The translations under genes and the position numbers were made by a program. Under the pieces are notes generated by a model. The model saw nothing but the letters and a program-made list of their open reading frames with translations, was not told the DNA's origin and made no database searches. DNA of 39,509 nucleotides from assembly GCA_009785215.1 (NCBI GenBank), contig WQWU01000022.1, positions 1 through 39,509 of the forward strand, given 5' to 3'. Shown piece after piece: positions 32,246 to 39,509 of the stretch. Positions within the stretch are counted from its first letter, which is position 1; each line of letters begins with the position of its first letter. Source of the stretch: Treponema sp. (GTDB lineage Bacteria; Spirochaetota; Spirochaetia; Treponematales; Breznakiellaceae).

Positions 32246-34521
32246 TTTATTAATGCAGCCCAAATACGCAGTTCCTGGGAAGCCCAGTGAATAATTAAAA
32301 GACGAAGAACATCATAAACATTTAAATCTTCATCTAAAACCGCCTCGGAAAAAACTGATCTTATTATACTTCCGGCTCTGGAAAATTCATCCGGCAGTTC
32401 CTGTATCCAGCGCGACAATAATGTGCCGTTTTTATTTTTTGCATAGTCTTCCGCAGCATTCATAAAATTGTCAGCATATGAACTTACAACAGAAGCTGTA
32501 AATTTGGATTTCTTTTTACTCATTGCTTTTTTTACAAATTCAATGGCAGCTTCCGCTTCATCCATTGCCAATACTGCAACATGCGAGTTATTAACAGAAT
32601 AACGCACCAGAATTTTGTAAAACTTTTTTTGTGTATCGATAATTGCAGCAATTGCCAGAATAACTTCGTCTCTTAAATACTGCGGCGGATTTTTTTTTCG
32701 CAGAATATCTAATAAAACATGAACAGATTCAGGTTTGTGATAAATCCCCAATGACTCAGCTCCCATTATCATTAACCTTGGATTCTGCGTATCTAAAATA
32801 ATTTTTTCTACTTCCTCTCTAAAACCGTCATCTTTTAATTTTGCAAGCGCCATAACAGCTTCGCCTGCCAGCATATAATCGTCGGAAAAAGATAACCCGC
32901 GCAGTTTCGCAATAGCGGAGGTGCAATGATGATTCCCCAAAATACGCGCAGAAATATAAGCTGTAGTAAAAGGATTATTTTCAACATCGTCAAGCAGCGC
33001 TTTTTCTGCATTTTTATTTAACTTATGCAGTTTTTCCAGCGCTCTGATTGCTTCTACACGCGTTGCAAGTTTCGGCGAACGCGCGCGTTCCAATAGTCCG
33101 TCAGTTGCAAGATGAGACGGAGCATCATGAAGCGCGCCTATAAGCTGCGTTTCTTCGTGCGAGTCCTGCGCTTTATTAAGCTTATCCAGTATGCTAATCG
33201 CGCGAAGATCCCTAAAAGAAAAAATTACTTCCAGCGCATTTGTAAAAGAAAGCGATTCCAGCGGCTTCATTTTATGCTGTCTTGAAAGCGCAATACCTGC
33301 AAGAACAAACATAATAGAAAAAAGAATTTTAAAAGCAACAAAAGGAGAAAGTCCAAAGAAAAGCAGTAAATCTATAAAAAGCCCTGCAAGAAATGTACCT
33401 GTTGCGCCTGCCATCCCCAAAACAAAAAAATAAAGAATACCCATATCCATCATTTTTTCTGGCGGAACCAATCCAAGAAAATAGGTTTGCGCAATATTTT
33501 CCGATCCAAGAAAACCAAAACTAAGCATAAAAAACATGAATACAAGGAAAAGAATTGTTCCCGTAACATTTTCTGCAGCAGAATAGGGAATAACAATTAC
33601 AGGAATTAAACAGAGAAACCCAATAATTACATTAACAAGAAAAAGCGGTTTTGCGCCGATTCTGTCTACAAGAAACTTTACTATTAAACCTGCCATTAAA
33701 TGGCCAAGCCCGCCGAAAACAGCATAGAGCGAAATTAAACCGTCATTATGCTGAAATACTTCCCTTGCATAAACAATTACGAATGTTCTAGTTATTCCGG
33801 AAACCAGAACAATTATAAATAAAATAAAAAGAAAATGTTTTAAATGATCCTGAGAAAGCGCATCCTTAAAAATATCGATAAGCCTGGTTCCGTTTCCGCT
33901 GTTTTGTTTTGCAGGTTCAGGAACTTTTTTAATAATTGTTCCGCTTATAACGCCTGATATTACTCCAACACCCAATAAAACAGAAAAAATAAAAATCGGC
34001 GGTTCCATGCCAAGAATCATCGCAATTAAAAAGCTTCCGAACATTCCGATAGAACTGCTTATAATCTGAATCTGCGTCATGTAACTGCCGCGATCCGGGC
34101 CTGTTGCAAGAAGACTTAAAACAGGATTATTGCCTATCATTCCAATGCCGCGGATAAGATGAAAAAGCAGTACTCCCAAAAACACCATTAAAAGAGCAGT
34201 ATTCCTGTGACCTGCATTATCAACAAAGGGAGCGGCAACAGCCAAAAGCATACAAAGAGACCTTGCGGTCCATGCAAAACTAAAAATACCAATAATGGAA
34301 AACCGCTTTGTAAATACTTTGCCAAGGGGCAGCATAAAAAGCGCAATATAAAAAGTAGAGCTCATAAGTCCGATAAAAGACGATGTTGCGCCAAGACGCA
34401 ATGCAAAAAGAGTGATGATAATCCCTACCAGTAAATTCCAGGAGACAGCATTAAAAATATTAAAATAATTGTATGTATCCCGCGCCTTACTCAGGCGATA
34501 AGGAGATAATTCTGCTATCAT
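32242..34521 (-). CDS. MFS-type transporter fused to a HEAT-repeat domain
   Basis: Of the 759 residues, the first 420 or so form about twelve membrane helices with a major-facilitator layout (GKVFTKRFSIIG after helix two, a cytoplasmic loop VPEPAKQNSGNGTRLIDIFKD near the middle). The last 330 or so are soluble and alpha-helical, with HEAT-like repeats spaced by about 30 residues (LATRVEAIRALEKL, AGEAVMALAKLKDDGF, LMIMGAESLGIYHK, DEVILAIAAI). HEAT domains usually bind proteins, so the tail may recruit a cytoplasmic partner or sense the transport state. The substrate is unknown. The ATG lies 6 nt after TAGATT. It is followed by the MATE gene through an ATGA overlap. Confidence 0.88.
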   Translation of the reverse strand: MIAELSPYRLSKARDTYNYFNIFNAVSWNLLVGIIITLFALRLGATSSFIGLMSSTFYIALFMLPLGKVFTKRFSIIGIFSFAWTARSLCMLLAVAAPFVDNAGHRNTALLMVFLGVLLFHLIRGIGMIGNNPVLSLLATGPDRGSYMTQIQIISSSIGMFGSFLIAMILGMEPPIFIFSVLLGVGVISGVISGTIIKKVPEPAKQNSGNGTRLIDIFKDALSQDHLKHFLFILFIIVLVSGITRTFVIVYAREVFQHNDGLISLYAVFGGLGHLMAGLIVKFLVDRIGAKPLFLVNVIIGFLCLIPVIVIPYSAAENVTGTILFLVFMFFMLSFGFLGSENIAQTYFLGLVPPEKMMDMGILYFFVLGMAGATGTFLAGLFIDLLLFFGLSPFVAFKILFSIMFVLAGIALSRQHKMKPLESLSFTNALEVIFSFRDLRAISILDKLNKAQDSHEETQLIGALHDAPSHLATDGLLERARSPKLATRVEAIRALEKLHKLNKNAEKALLDDVENNPFTTAYISARILGNHHCTSAIAKLRGLSFSDDYMLAGEAVMALAKLKDDGFREEVEKIILDTQNPRLMIMGAESLGIYHKPESVHVLLDILRKKNPPQYLRDEVILAIAAIIDTQKKFYKILVRYSVNNSHVAVLAMDEAEAAIEFVKKAMSKKKSKFTASVVSSYADNFMNAAEDYAKNKNGTLLSRWIQELPDEFSRAGSIIRSVFSEAVLDEDLNVYDVLRLLIIHWASQELRIWAALIK

Positions 34522-34527
34522 GCTTTT

Positions 34528-34556
34528 AATCTATATTGCAATTTATTTAAAATCAA
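34528..34556 (-). promoter_or_regulatory. Candidate promoter of the MFS-HEAT gene
   Basis: On the minus strand TTGATT (34551-34556), 17 nt, TAGATT (34528-34533), then 6 nt to ATG. It is interleaved with the divergent trpD promoter. Confidence 0.45.
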
Positions 34557-34564
34557 GGTATACC
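34536..34564 (+). promoter_or_regulatory. Candidate promoter of the trp operon
   Basis: TTGCAA (34536-34541), 17 nt, TATACC (34559-34564), then 7 nt to the trpD ATG. There is no room for a leader peptide, attenuator or TRAP/T-box region. Confidence 0.55.
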
Positions 34565-34571
34565 ATAAAGC

Positions 34572-35591
34572 ATGATAAAAGAGGCAATAATTCAGGCTGC
34601 CAAAAGAGAAAATCTATCCTTTGAATGCGCAGAATCAGTTATGAACGAAATTATGGAAGGCAAAGCCAGTGAAATTCAAATGGCAGCTTATCTTGCAGCC
34701 ATGTCTGTAAAAGGTGAAACAATAGAAGAAATTACAGCATCTGCAACCGGCATGAGGAAACATTGCACAAAAATCCTGCACGATATTGATGCGCTGGAAA
34801 TTGTAGGCACCGGCGGTGATCATTCCAATTCCTTCAATATATCTACTACTTCTGCGCTGGTAATTTCTGCAGCGGGAATTCCTGTTGCAAAACACGGCAA
34901 TAGGGCATCATCCAGCAGAACAGGCTCTGCCGATGTGCTTGAAGCGCTTGGTGTTGATATCACTATCAAACCTGAACACAGCCTTTATCTTTTAAAAAAC
35001 ATTAATATTTGCTTTTTATTTGCGCAAAATTATCATATATCGATGAAATATGTCGCGCCTGTCCGCCGTGAACTTGGCATACGTACAATCTTTAATATTT
35101 TGGGGCCTTTGGTAAATCCGGCAGGCGCAAATATGGAACTTTTGGGCGTTTACGAACCGGAACTTATCGAACCAATGGCAAAAGTACTTTGCAACCTTGG
35201 CGTAAAAAGAGGCATGGTTGTTTACGGTCATGACGGGTTAGATGAAATTTCACTCGGCGCACCAACTACTGTCTGCGAATTACGAGACGGCTTTATAAAA
35301 AGTTATGAAATAACACCAGAACAATTTGGTTTTGAACGCTGTAAAAAAGAAGCGCTTTTGGGCGGCACACCTGCAGAAAATGCAGAGATAACAAGAAATA
35401 TTTTAAACGGTAAAAAAGGTCCAAGGCGGAATGCAGTACTGTTAAATTCTGCTGCAGCAATTCATGTCGCCAAACCGGAAGTAGATATGCAGAATGCTGT
35501 AAAAATTGCCGCAGAAGTTATTGATTCCGGAAAAGCCGCAGAACAGTTAAAACAATTTGCGGCATTATCACAGCAGAAAGATTTAGTATGA
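34572..35591 (+). CDS. trpD: Anthranilate phosphoribosyltransferase
   Basis: It joins anthranilate to PRPP, the second step of tryptophan synthesis. The 339-residue length is normal for a stand-alone TrpD. The PRPP loop is VGTGGDHSNSFNIST, followed by KHGNRASSSRTGSADVLEALG, and anthranilate-site residues are in VRRELGIRTIFNILGPLVNPAG. No TrpG domain is fused. The start ATG has no Shine-Dalgarno and lies 7 nt after TATACC. It overlaps trpC as ATGA. Confidence 0.97.
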   Translation: MIKEAIIQAAKRENLSFECAESVMNEIMEGKASEIQMAAYLAAMSVKGETIEEITASATGMRKHCTKILHDIDALEIVGTGGDHSNSFNISTTSALVISAAGIPVAKHGNRASSSRTGSADVLEALGVDITIKPEHSLYLLKNINICFLFAQNYHISMKYVAPVRRELGIRTIFNILGPLVNPAGANMELLGVYEPELIEPMAKVLCNLGVKRGMVVYGHDGLDEISLGAPTTVCELRDGFIKSYEITPEQFGFERCKKEALLGGTPAENAEITRNILNGKKGPRRNAVLLNSAAAIHVAKPEVDMQNAVKIAAEVIDSGKAAEQLKQFAALSQQKDLV

Positions 35592-36424
35592 AAAAACCGC
35601 CAGCGATACTTGGAAAGATAGCAGAAAGTACTTTTGCTCGTGTTTCAAAAGCAAAAGAAACCTTTTCCATAGAACAAATGCGCGATTCAGCGCTGGAGAT
35701 AGCTGCTTCAGATTGCGCAAAACAAAAGCAGCAACAGAGTACCTTGTACCCTCTCCCTTTTGAAAAAGCTCTGTCTATTTCAGGGCTTTCGTTTATCTGC
35801 GAAGTAAAAAAAGCATCGCCTTCTAAAGGAATAATTGCAGAGCATTTCCCCTGGCTGGAAATTGCCAAAGAATACGAAGAAGGCGGGGCTGCTGCAATTT
35901 CTGTCTTAACAGAGCCTGAGTTCTTTCTTGGAAGCGAACAGTATTTGCGCGAAATTTCCGCTTCTGTTTCTATCCCCGCACTTAGAAAAGATTTTATTAT
36001 AGACCCTTATCAGCTTTATGAAGCAAAAATATGGGGAGCAAAAGCCGCTCTTTTAATTTGCGCTTTATTAGACAAAGACACACTTAATTTATTTTTGACA
36101 ATTGCAAAAACACTATATCTTGACTGCCTTGTAGAAGTTCACAGCGAAGAAGAAGTAAAAGAAGCTGTTGGCGAAGGAGCAAAAATAATCGGCATTAATA
36201 ACCGCGACCTTACAACTTTTAATGTTGATACAGGATTAACAGCGCGTTTAAAAAAGCTAATACCTTCCGGCATTTTAACAGTTGCAGAAAGCGGAATAAA
36301 TACTCCTGACGATATTCGAGAAATAAAGGAAACCGGCGTTGATGCTGTATTAATCGGCGAAAGTTTAATGCGGTCTTCAGACAAAAAGCAGTTTTTAAAC
36401 GAGCTGAGGCTGTCATGTTTATAA
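35588..36424 (+). CDS. trpC: Indole-3-glycerol phosphate synthase
   Basis: It closes the indole ring to give indole-3-glycerol phosphate. The 278-residue TIM barrel has the catalytic segments CEVKKASPSKGII, ISVLTEPEFFLGS, PALRKDFIID, IGINNRDLTTFNVD and VAESGI. The enzyme is stand-alone and not fused to TrpF. The N-terminal extension of about 75 residues is slightly long. Its ATG overlaps the trpD stop as ATGA, and its end overlaps trpF by 10 nt. Confidence 0.97.
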   Translation: MKKPPAILGKIAESTFARVSKAKETFSIEQMRDSALEIAASDCAKQKQQQSTLYPLPFEKALSISGLSFICEVKKASPSKGIIAEHFPWLEIAKEYEEGGAAAISVLTEPEFFLGSEQYLREISASVSIPALRKDFIIDPYQLYEAKIWGAKAALLICALLDKDTLNLFLTIAKTLYLDCLVEVHSEEEVKEAVGEGAKIIGINNRDLTTFNVDTGLTARLKKLIPSGILTVAESGINTPDDIREIKETGVDAVLIGESLMRSSDKKQFLNELRLSCL

Positions 36425-37044
36425 AAATATGCGGTTTGTTCCGTGACGAAGACATAGATTTTATTAATGAAGCCCGCCCAAAATACGCAGGTTTTGTTTT
36501 TTCAAAAAGTCCGCGGCAGGTATCCACTGCCCTTGCCCAATATCTGCGTTTTCGGATTGCAGACGGAATAATTCCTGTTGGGGTTTTTGTAAATGCGCCG
36601 ATTGCAATGATTACAGAATTATATCATAACGGTATTATTTCTATTGCTCAGCTTCACGGCAATGAAGACGAAAGTTATATCACCCAGCTTAAACGATTAA
36701 GCGTAACCAAAGTAAGACAAACAAGAATCCCAGAAATAAAAGTGATAAAAACACTAATTCCTTCTATGCCGGAGTGGAAAAAACAAATACCTGCCAGCGC
36801 TGATTATATTCTCCTTGATTCGGGCGCAGGTTCCGGAAAAGCTTTTAACTGGGAATCTCTTAAATCGGTTAAATTTGCCAAACCGTGGTTTTTGGCAGGC
36901 GGCATTAATATAAAAAATATTAAACAGGCAATGGAATTAAATCCATTTGCAGTTGATGTTAGCAGCGGCGCGGAAACAGACGGCATAAAGGATCATAAAA
37001 AAATATTAGACTTGGCTGCGGCAGTAAAAGGAAAAAACAAATGA
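36415..37044 (+). CDS. trpF: Phosphoribosylanthranilate isomerase
   Basis: It isomerises phosphoribosylanthranilate, the step before TrpC. Of the 209 residues, the catalytic Cys lies in [10 protein letters not shown] and the catalytic Asp in [14 protein letters not shown]. Phosphate-binding segments are FLAGGIN and [10 protein letters not shown]. The N-terminal GLF replaces the common GLT/GIT. The start overlaps trpC by 10 nt, and the end overlaps trpB as ATGA. Confidence 0.95.
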   Translation: MFIKICGLFRDEDIDFINEARPKYAGFVFSKSPRQVSTALAQYLRFRIADGIIPVGVFVNAPIAMITELYHNGIISIAQLHGNEDESYITQLKRLSVTKVRQTRIPEIKVIKTLIPSMPEWKKQIPASADYILLDSGAGSGKAFNWESLKSVKFAKPWFLAGGINIKNIKQAMELNPFAVDVSSGAETDGIKDHKKILDLAAAVKGKNK

Positions 37045-38246
37045 GCGCATTCAATGGAAGATACGGAGATTTCGGCGGTCAATATATACCGGAAACATTA
37101 ATGAACGAGATCATCAATCTGGAAAAGGCATATAATCATTATAAGGAAGATAATGATTTTAAAACAGAACTTAACTCTCTTTTAAATCAATATGCAGGAC
37201 GTCCTTCGCTTTTGTATTATGCAGAAAAGATGACTAAAGATATTCGCTTGCAAAGCAGTGGCGGCGCAAAAATTTACCTAAAACGCGAAGATTTAAACCA
37301 CACCGGCTCCCATAAAATTAACAATGTGCTTGGACAAGCCCTGCTTGCAAAAAAAATGGGCAAAACAAGAATTATTGCAGAAACAGGAGCCGGACAGCAC
37401 GGAGTTGCATCTGCTACTGCGGCGGCTCTTTTGGGATTAGAATGTGAAATTTTTATGGGCAAAGAAGATACCGAACGCCAGGCGTTAAATGTTTACCGCA
37501 TGGAATTGTTAGGTGCAAAAGTGCATCCTGTTTTGTCCGGTACTCAAACGCTTAAAGACGCAGTAAACGAAACAATGCGCGAATGGGTTAGCCGTGTTTT
37601 TGATACCCACTATGTGCTTGGTTCTGTTATGGGTCCTCATCCATTTCCAATGATTGTGCGCGATTTTCAAGCTGTTATCAGTAAAGAGGCAAGAGAACAG
37701 ATTCTTGCTGCAGAAGGGAAACTTCCCGCAGCTGTAATTGCATGTGTCGGAGGCGGAAGCAATGCAATTGGAATGTTTTATAATTTTATTAATGACACTG
37801 GCGTACGTTTAATAGGCTGCGAGGCTGCAGGCGAAGGAATAAACACAGAAAAACATGCAGCTTCCATAACAAAAGGACAGGTTGGAATTTTTCATGGAAT
37901 GAAATCTTACTTTTGCCAGAACGAAGAAGGGCAAATCGCGCCGGTACACTCAATTTCTGCAGGTCTGGATTATCCCGGTATTGGTCCTGAACATGCATGG
38001 CTTCATGACAGTAAACGCGCAGAGTATGTTCCTGTCTCCGATGAAGAAGCTGTCTGCGCTTTTGAATATCTATCTCGTACAGAAGGAATTATATGTGCAA
38101 TAGAAAGCGCTCACGCAATTGCTCATGCACAGAAAATAGCAAAAGATTTTTCCTGCGATGAAAGCATTATTGTATGCCTTTCAGGCCGCGGCGATAAAGA
38201 TGTTGCATCAATTGCACGTTACCGCGGGAGGTCATTCAATGAGTAG
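37041..38246 (+). CDS. trpB: Tryptophan synthase beta chain
   Basis: It condenses indole with serine using PLP and works as a complex with TrpA. Its 401 residues are of the standard TrpB1 type. The PLP Lys is in [20 protein letters not shown], the catalytic Glu in [10 protein letters not shown], and phosphate binding in [26 protein letters not shown] and LSGRGDKD are also standard. It begins within the trpF stop and overlaps trpA by 8 nt. Confidence 0.97.
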   Translation: MSAFNGRYGDFGGQYIPETLMNEIINLEKAYNHYKEDNDFKTELNSLLNQYAGRPSLLYYAEKMTKDIRLQSSGGAKIYLKREDLNHTGSHKINNVLGQALLAKKMGKTRIIAETGAGQHGVASATAAALLGLECEIFMGKEDTERQALNVYRMELLGAKVHPVLSGTQTLKDAVNETMREWVSRVFDTHYVLGSVMGPHPFPMIVRDFQAVISKEAREQILAAEGKLPAAVIACVGGGSNAIGMFYNFINDTGVRLIGCEAAGEGINTEKHAASITKGQVGIFHGMKSYFCQNEEGQIAPVHSISAGLDYPGIGPEHAWLHDSKRAEYVPVSDEEAVCAFEYLSRTEGIICAIESAHAIAHAQKIAKDFSCDESIIVCLSGRGDKDVASIARYRGRSFNE

Positions 38247-39009
38247 AATACAAAATGCATTCAAAAACGGCAAAGCGTTTATTGCTTTTATCACAGGCGG
38301 AGACCCCAACATAGAAAAAACAAAAGAGTTTGTACTGGAAATTATAAAAGCCGGCGCAGATTTGATAGAAATCGGTATCCCATTTTCTGATCCAATCGCA
38401 GAAGGCCCGGTGATTCAGGAAGCAAACACCAGAGCGCTTGCCGCCGGTACTACAGTAGAAAAATTATTTACCCTTGTTGCAGATTTACGAAAAGAAACAC
38501 AGGTGCCGCTTGTATTTTTAACATATATTAATCCAGTTTTTTATTACGGCTATGATGCATTTTTTAAACGATGCGCAGATACAGGATTGGATGGAATTAT
38601 TATTCCCGACATTCCATTCGAAGAACAGCCGCCGGTCAGAGAAGCGGCAAATAGGCACGGTATAGATATTATCTCGCTAATCGCGCCAACATCCGAAACC
38701 CGCATAAAAGAAATAGCAAAAAATGCAACAGGTTTTATTTATCTTGTTTCATCTATGGGAGTAACAGGCGTTAGAAGCGAAATTACAACAGACCTTGGCG
38801 CGATTACAACAGCGATAAAATCTGTAACAAACACACCTGTTGCTATTGGGTTTGGCATACACACAGCAGAGCAGGCGGCGCAAATGTCAAAAATAGCAGA
38901 CGGTGTTATCGTTGGAAGCGCAATTGTAAAAATAATAGCACAATACGGAGAAAATGCCGCACCACATGTTAATAGTTATGTAAGTGAAATGAAAAACGCA
39001 ATACTATAA
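38239..39009 (+). CDS. trpA: Tryptophan synthase alpha chain
   Basis: It splits indole-3-glycerol phosphate and passes indole to TrpB. The 256-residue barrel has FITGGDPN, the catalytic Glu in [11 protein letters not shown] and phosphate binding near GFGIHT and [10 protein letters not shown]. At the second acidic position the sequence is PIAEGP rather than PLADGP, a variant that the family allows. I chose the ATG at 38239, with GGGAGG 7 nt before it and an 8-nt overlap with trpB; an upstream in-frame ATG would lie deep inside trpB. It ends the operon. No terminator hairpin is visible after it. Confidence 0.96.
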   Translation: MSRIQNAFKNGKAFIAFITGGDPNIEKTKEFVLEIIKAGADLIEIGIPFSDPIAEGPVIQEANTRALAAGTTVEKLFTLVADLRKETQVPLVFLTYINPVFYYGYDAFFKRCADTGLDGIIIPDIPFEEQPPVREAANRHGIDIISLIAPTSETRIKEIAKNATGFIYLVSSMGVTGVRSEITTDLGAITTAIKSVTNTPVAIGFGIHTAEQAAQMSKIADGVIVGSAIVKIIAQYGENAAPHVNSYVSEMKNAIL

Positions 39010-39023
39010 ACAAATGTGTCATT

Positions 39024-39155
39024 TTAAATATTCTCCTCATCTTTAAAACGGCTTATGTCAATTTCGTTGTTTTCTGCTAAGCGAAAAATAATAGAAATTA
39101 TTTTTTGACATGCTTTTTCAACTTCTTCTATCGATATAGATTCTGTATTGTTCAT
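39024..39155 (-). CDS. Possible small protein of 43 residues
   Basis: The frame encodes a helical, charged peptide starting MNNTESISIEEVEKACQ and ending FKDEENI. It starts 9 nt after the stop of the PcfJ-like gene. A strong AAGGAGG lies about 17 nt upstream, which is too far for ideal use. The same AAGGAGG is better placed for an ATG overlapping the PcfJ stop, but that frame gives only 16 residues. I do not recognise a family. It converges on trpA. Confidence 0.4.
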   Translation of the reverse strand: MNNTESISIEEVEKACQKIISIIFRLAENNEIDISRFKDEENI

Positions 39156-39164
39156 TATTTGCGA

Positions 39165-39509
39165 TCATATTTCCTCCTTAGTTTTTGAACAGATTACAGG
39201 GTTAAATATTTCTGCAGGTTGATTTATAAAAACCTTGATTACTTTCTTTAATTCCGATAAATCCTCTTTTGAAATATTTTCATTATAGGCAGTTTTTGCT
39301 TGTTGTATCGTAACATTTCTACAACCCAAAAATGCTTTACTATCTACGATAATTTCCTGAAAATATAAATGAACTTCAGCTTCACAAAAATCAGTAAATA
39401 ATAAAAGCATTTTAGATTTGTTTTCTACAGGATTATAATGACGTTCAGCATAACTGCCAACGCAATTACAATGCTGTTGACCCCGAAGTTTAATCTCTGA
39501 AGCATATTC
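39165..39509 (-). CDS. C-terminal part of a PcfJ-like protein (partial)
   Basis: The frame is open to the right edge, giving 114 residues. It contains LRGQQHCNCVGSYAERH, followed by a beta segment and AFLGCRNVTIQQAKTAYNEN, the arrangement seen at the C-terminus of PcfJ-domain proteins. Their role is not well established; the family was named from conjugative plasmids but is also common in chromosomes. The start lies outside the window, so fusion partners are unknown. It is the only gene here with a possible mobile-element link. Confidence 0.55.
   Translation of the reverse strand, partial: EYASEIKLRGQQHCNCVGSYAERHYNPVENKSKMLLLFTDFCEAEVHLYFQEIIVDSKAFLGCRNVTIQQAKTAYNENISKEDLSELKKVIKVFINQPAEIFNPVICSKTKEEI

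Noticed and set aside
35588-35760. Low-complexity KQKQQQ stretch in TrpC as another inserted repeat
   Set aside because: The DNA shows no repeat unit shared with other sites, and N-terminal length variation is common in TrpC.
38239-39009. TrpA has Glu instead of Asp at the second catalytic acidic position (PIAEGP)
   Set aside because: The TrpA family signature allows Asp or Glu there, so it is normal variation and not evidence of inactivity.

Overview
The window looks like the chromosome of a spirochaete of the Treponema lineage. The evidence is a flgF-flgG-rod-binding protein operon, several lipoproteins with short Cys-terminated signal peptides, a FecR-LysM protein, a class III adenylate cyclase, an archaeal-type UMP kinase, and cysS next to an ECF sigma factor. 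Base composition is moderately AT-rich throughout. There is no phage, IS element, CRISPR array or rRNA. The only RNA gene seen is tRNA-Cys(GCA). No complete new system can be claimed. The most unusual material is repeat sequence inside genes and degenerate or fused enzymes.

Region 1 (1-13.3 kb, minus strand) concerns envelope, motility and signalling. From right to left along transcription there is a degenerate hybrid histidine kinase plus a receiver-GGDEF diguanylate cyclase; the flagellar rod genes flgF and flgG and a FlgJ-N-like rod-binding protein; a membrane adenylate cyclase and a FecR-LysM protein; and a beta-barrel protein followed by two lipoproteins with InlB-type and GLUG repeats. 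A sigma-28-type promoter precedes flgF.

Region 2 (13.4-25 kb) begins with ppdK on the minus strand, carrying a 160-residue Lys/Ala/Pro tail that resembles histone H1. The plus strand then carries a DEAH helicase, cysS, an ECF sigma/anti-sigma pair, a secreted protein, a TIG/transglutaminase-like lipoprotein and a UMP kinase. The helicase, cysS and UMP kinase genes all contain in-frame repeat DNA. One repeat family (8-bp period, CGCAGAGR) occurs in the helicase gene, in the intergenic gap and in cysS, and is read in two different frames.

Region 3 (25-34.5 kb, minus strand) holds an MFS-HEAT fusion transporter, a MATE transporter, PBP1A, tRNA-Cys with two long perfect hairpins upstream, a CNNM/CBS membrane protein that starts 8 nt after the tRNA, and a secreted 5'-nucleotidase.

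Region 4 (34.5-39 kb, plus strand) is a tightly overlapping trpDCFBA operon without trpE or trpG. It diverges from the MFS gene through interleaved promoters. The right edge holds a small ORF and the 3' part of a PcfJ-like gene.

A recurring theme is that genes which seem to head a transcription unit have a -10-like hexamer 5-10 nt before the start codon and no Shine-Dalgarno, suggesting leaderless mRNAs. Genes inside operons mostly have clear Shine-Dalgarno sequences or ATGA-type overlaps.
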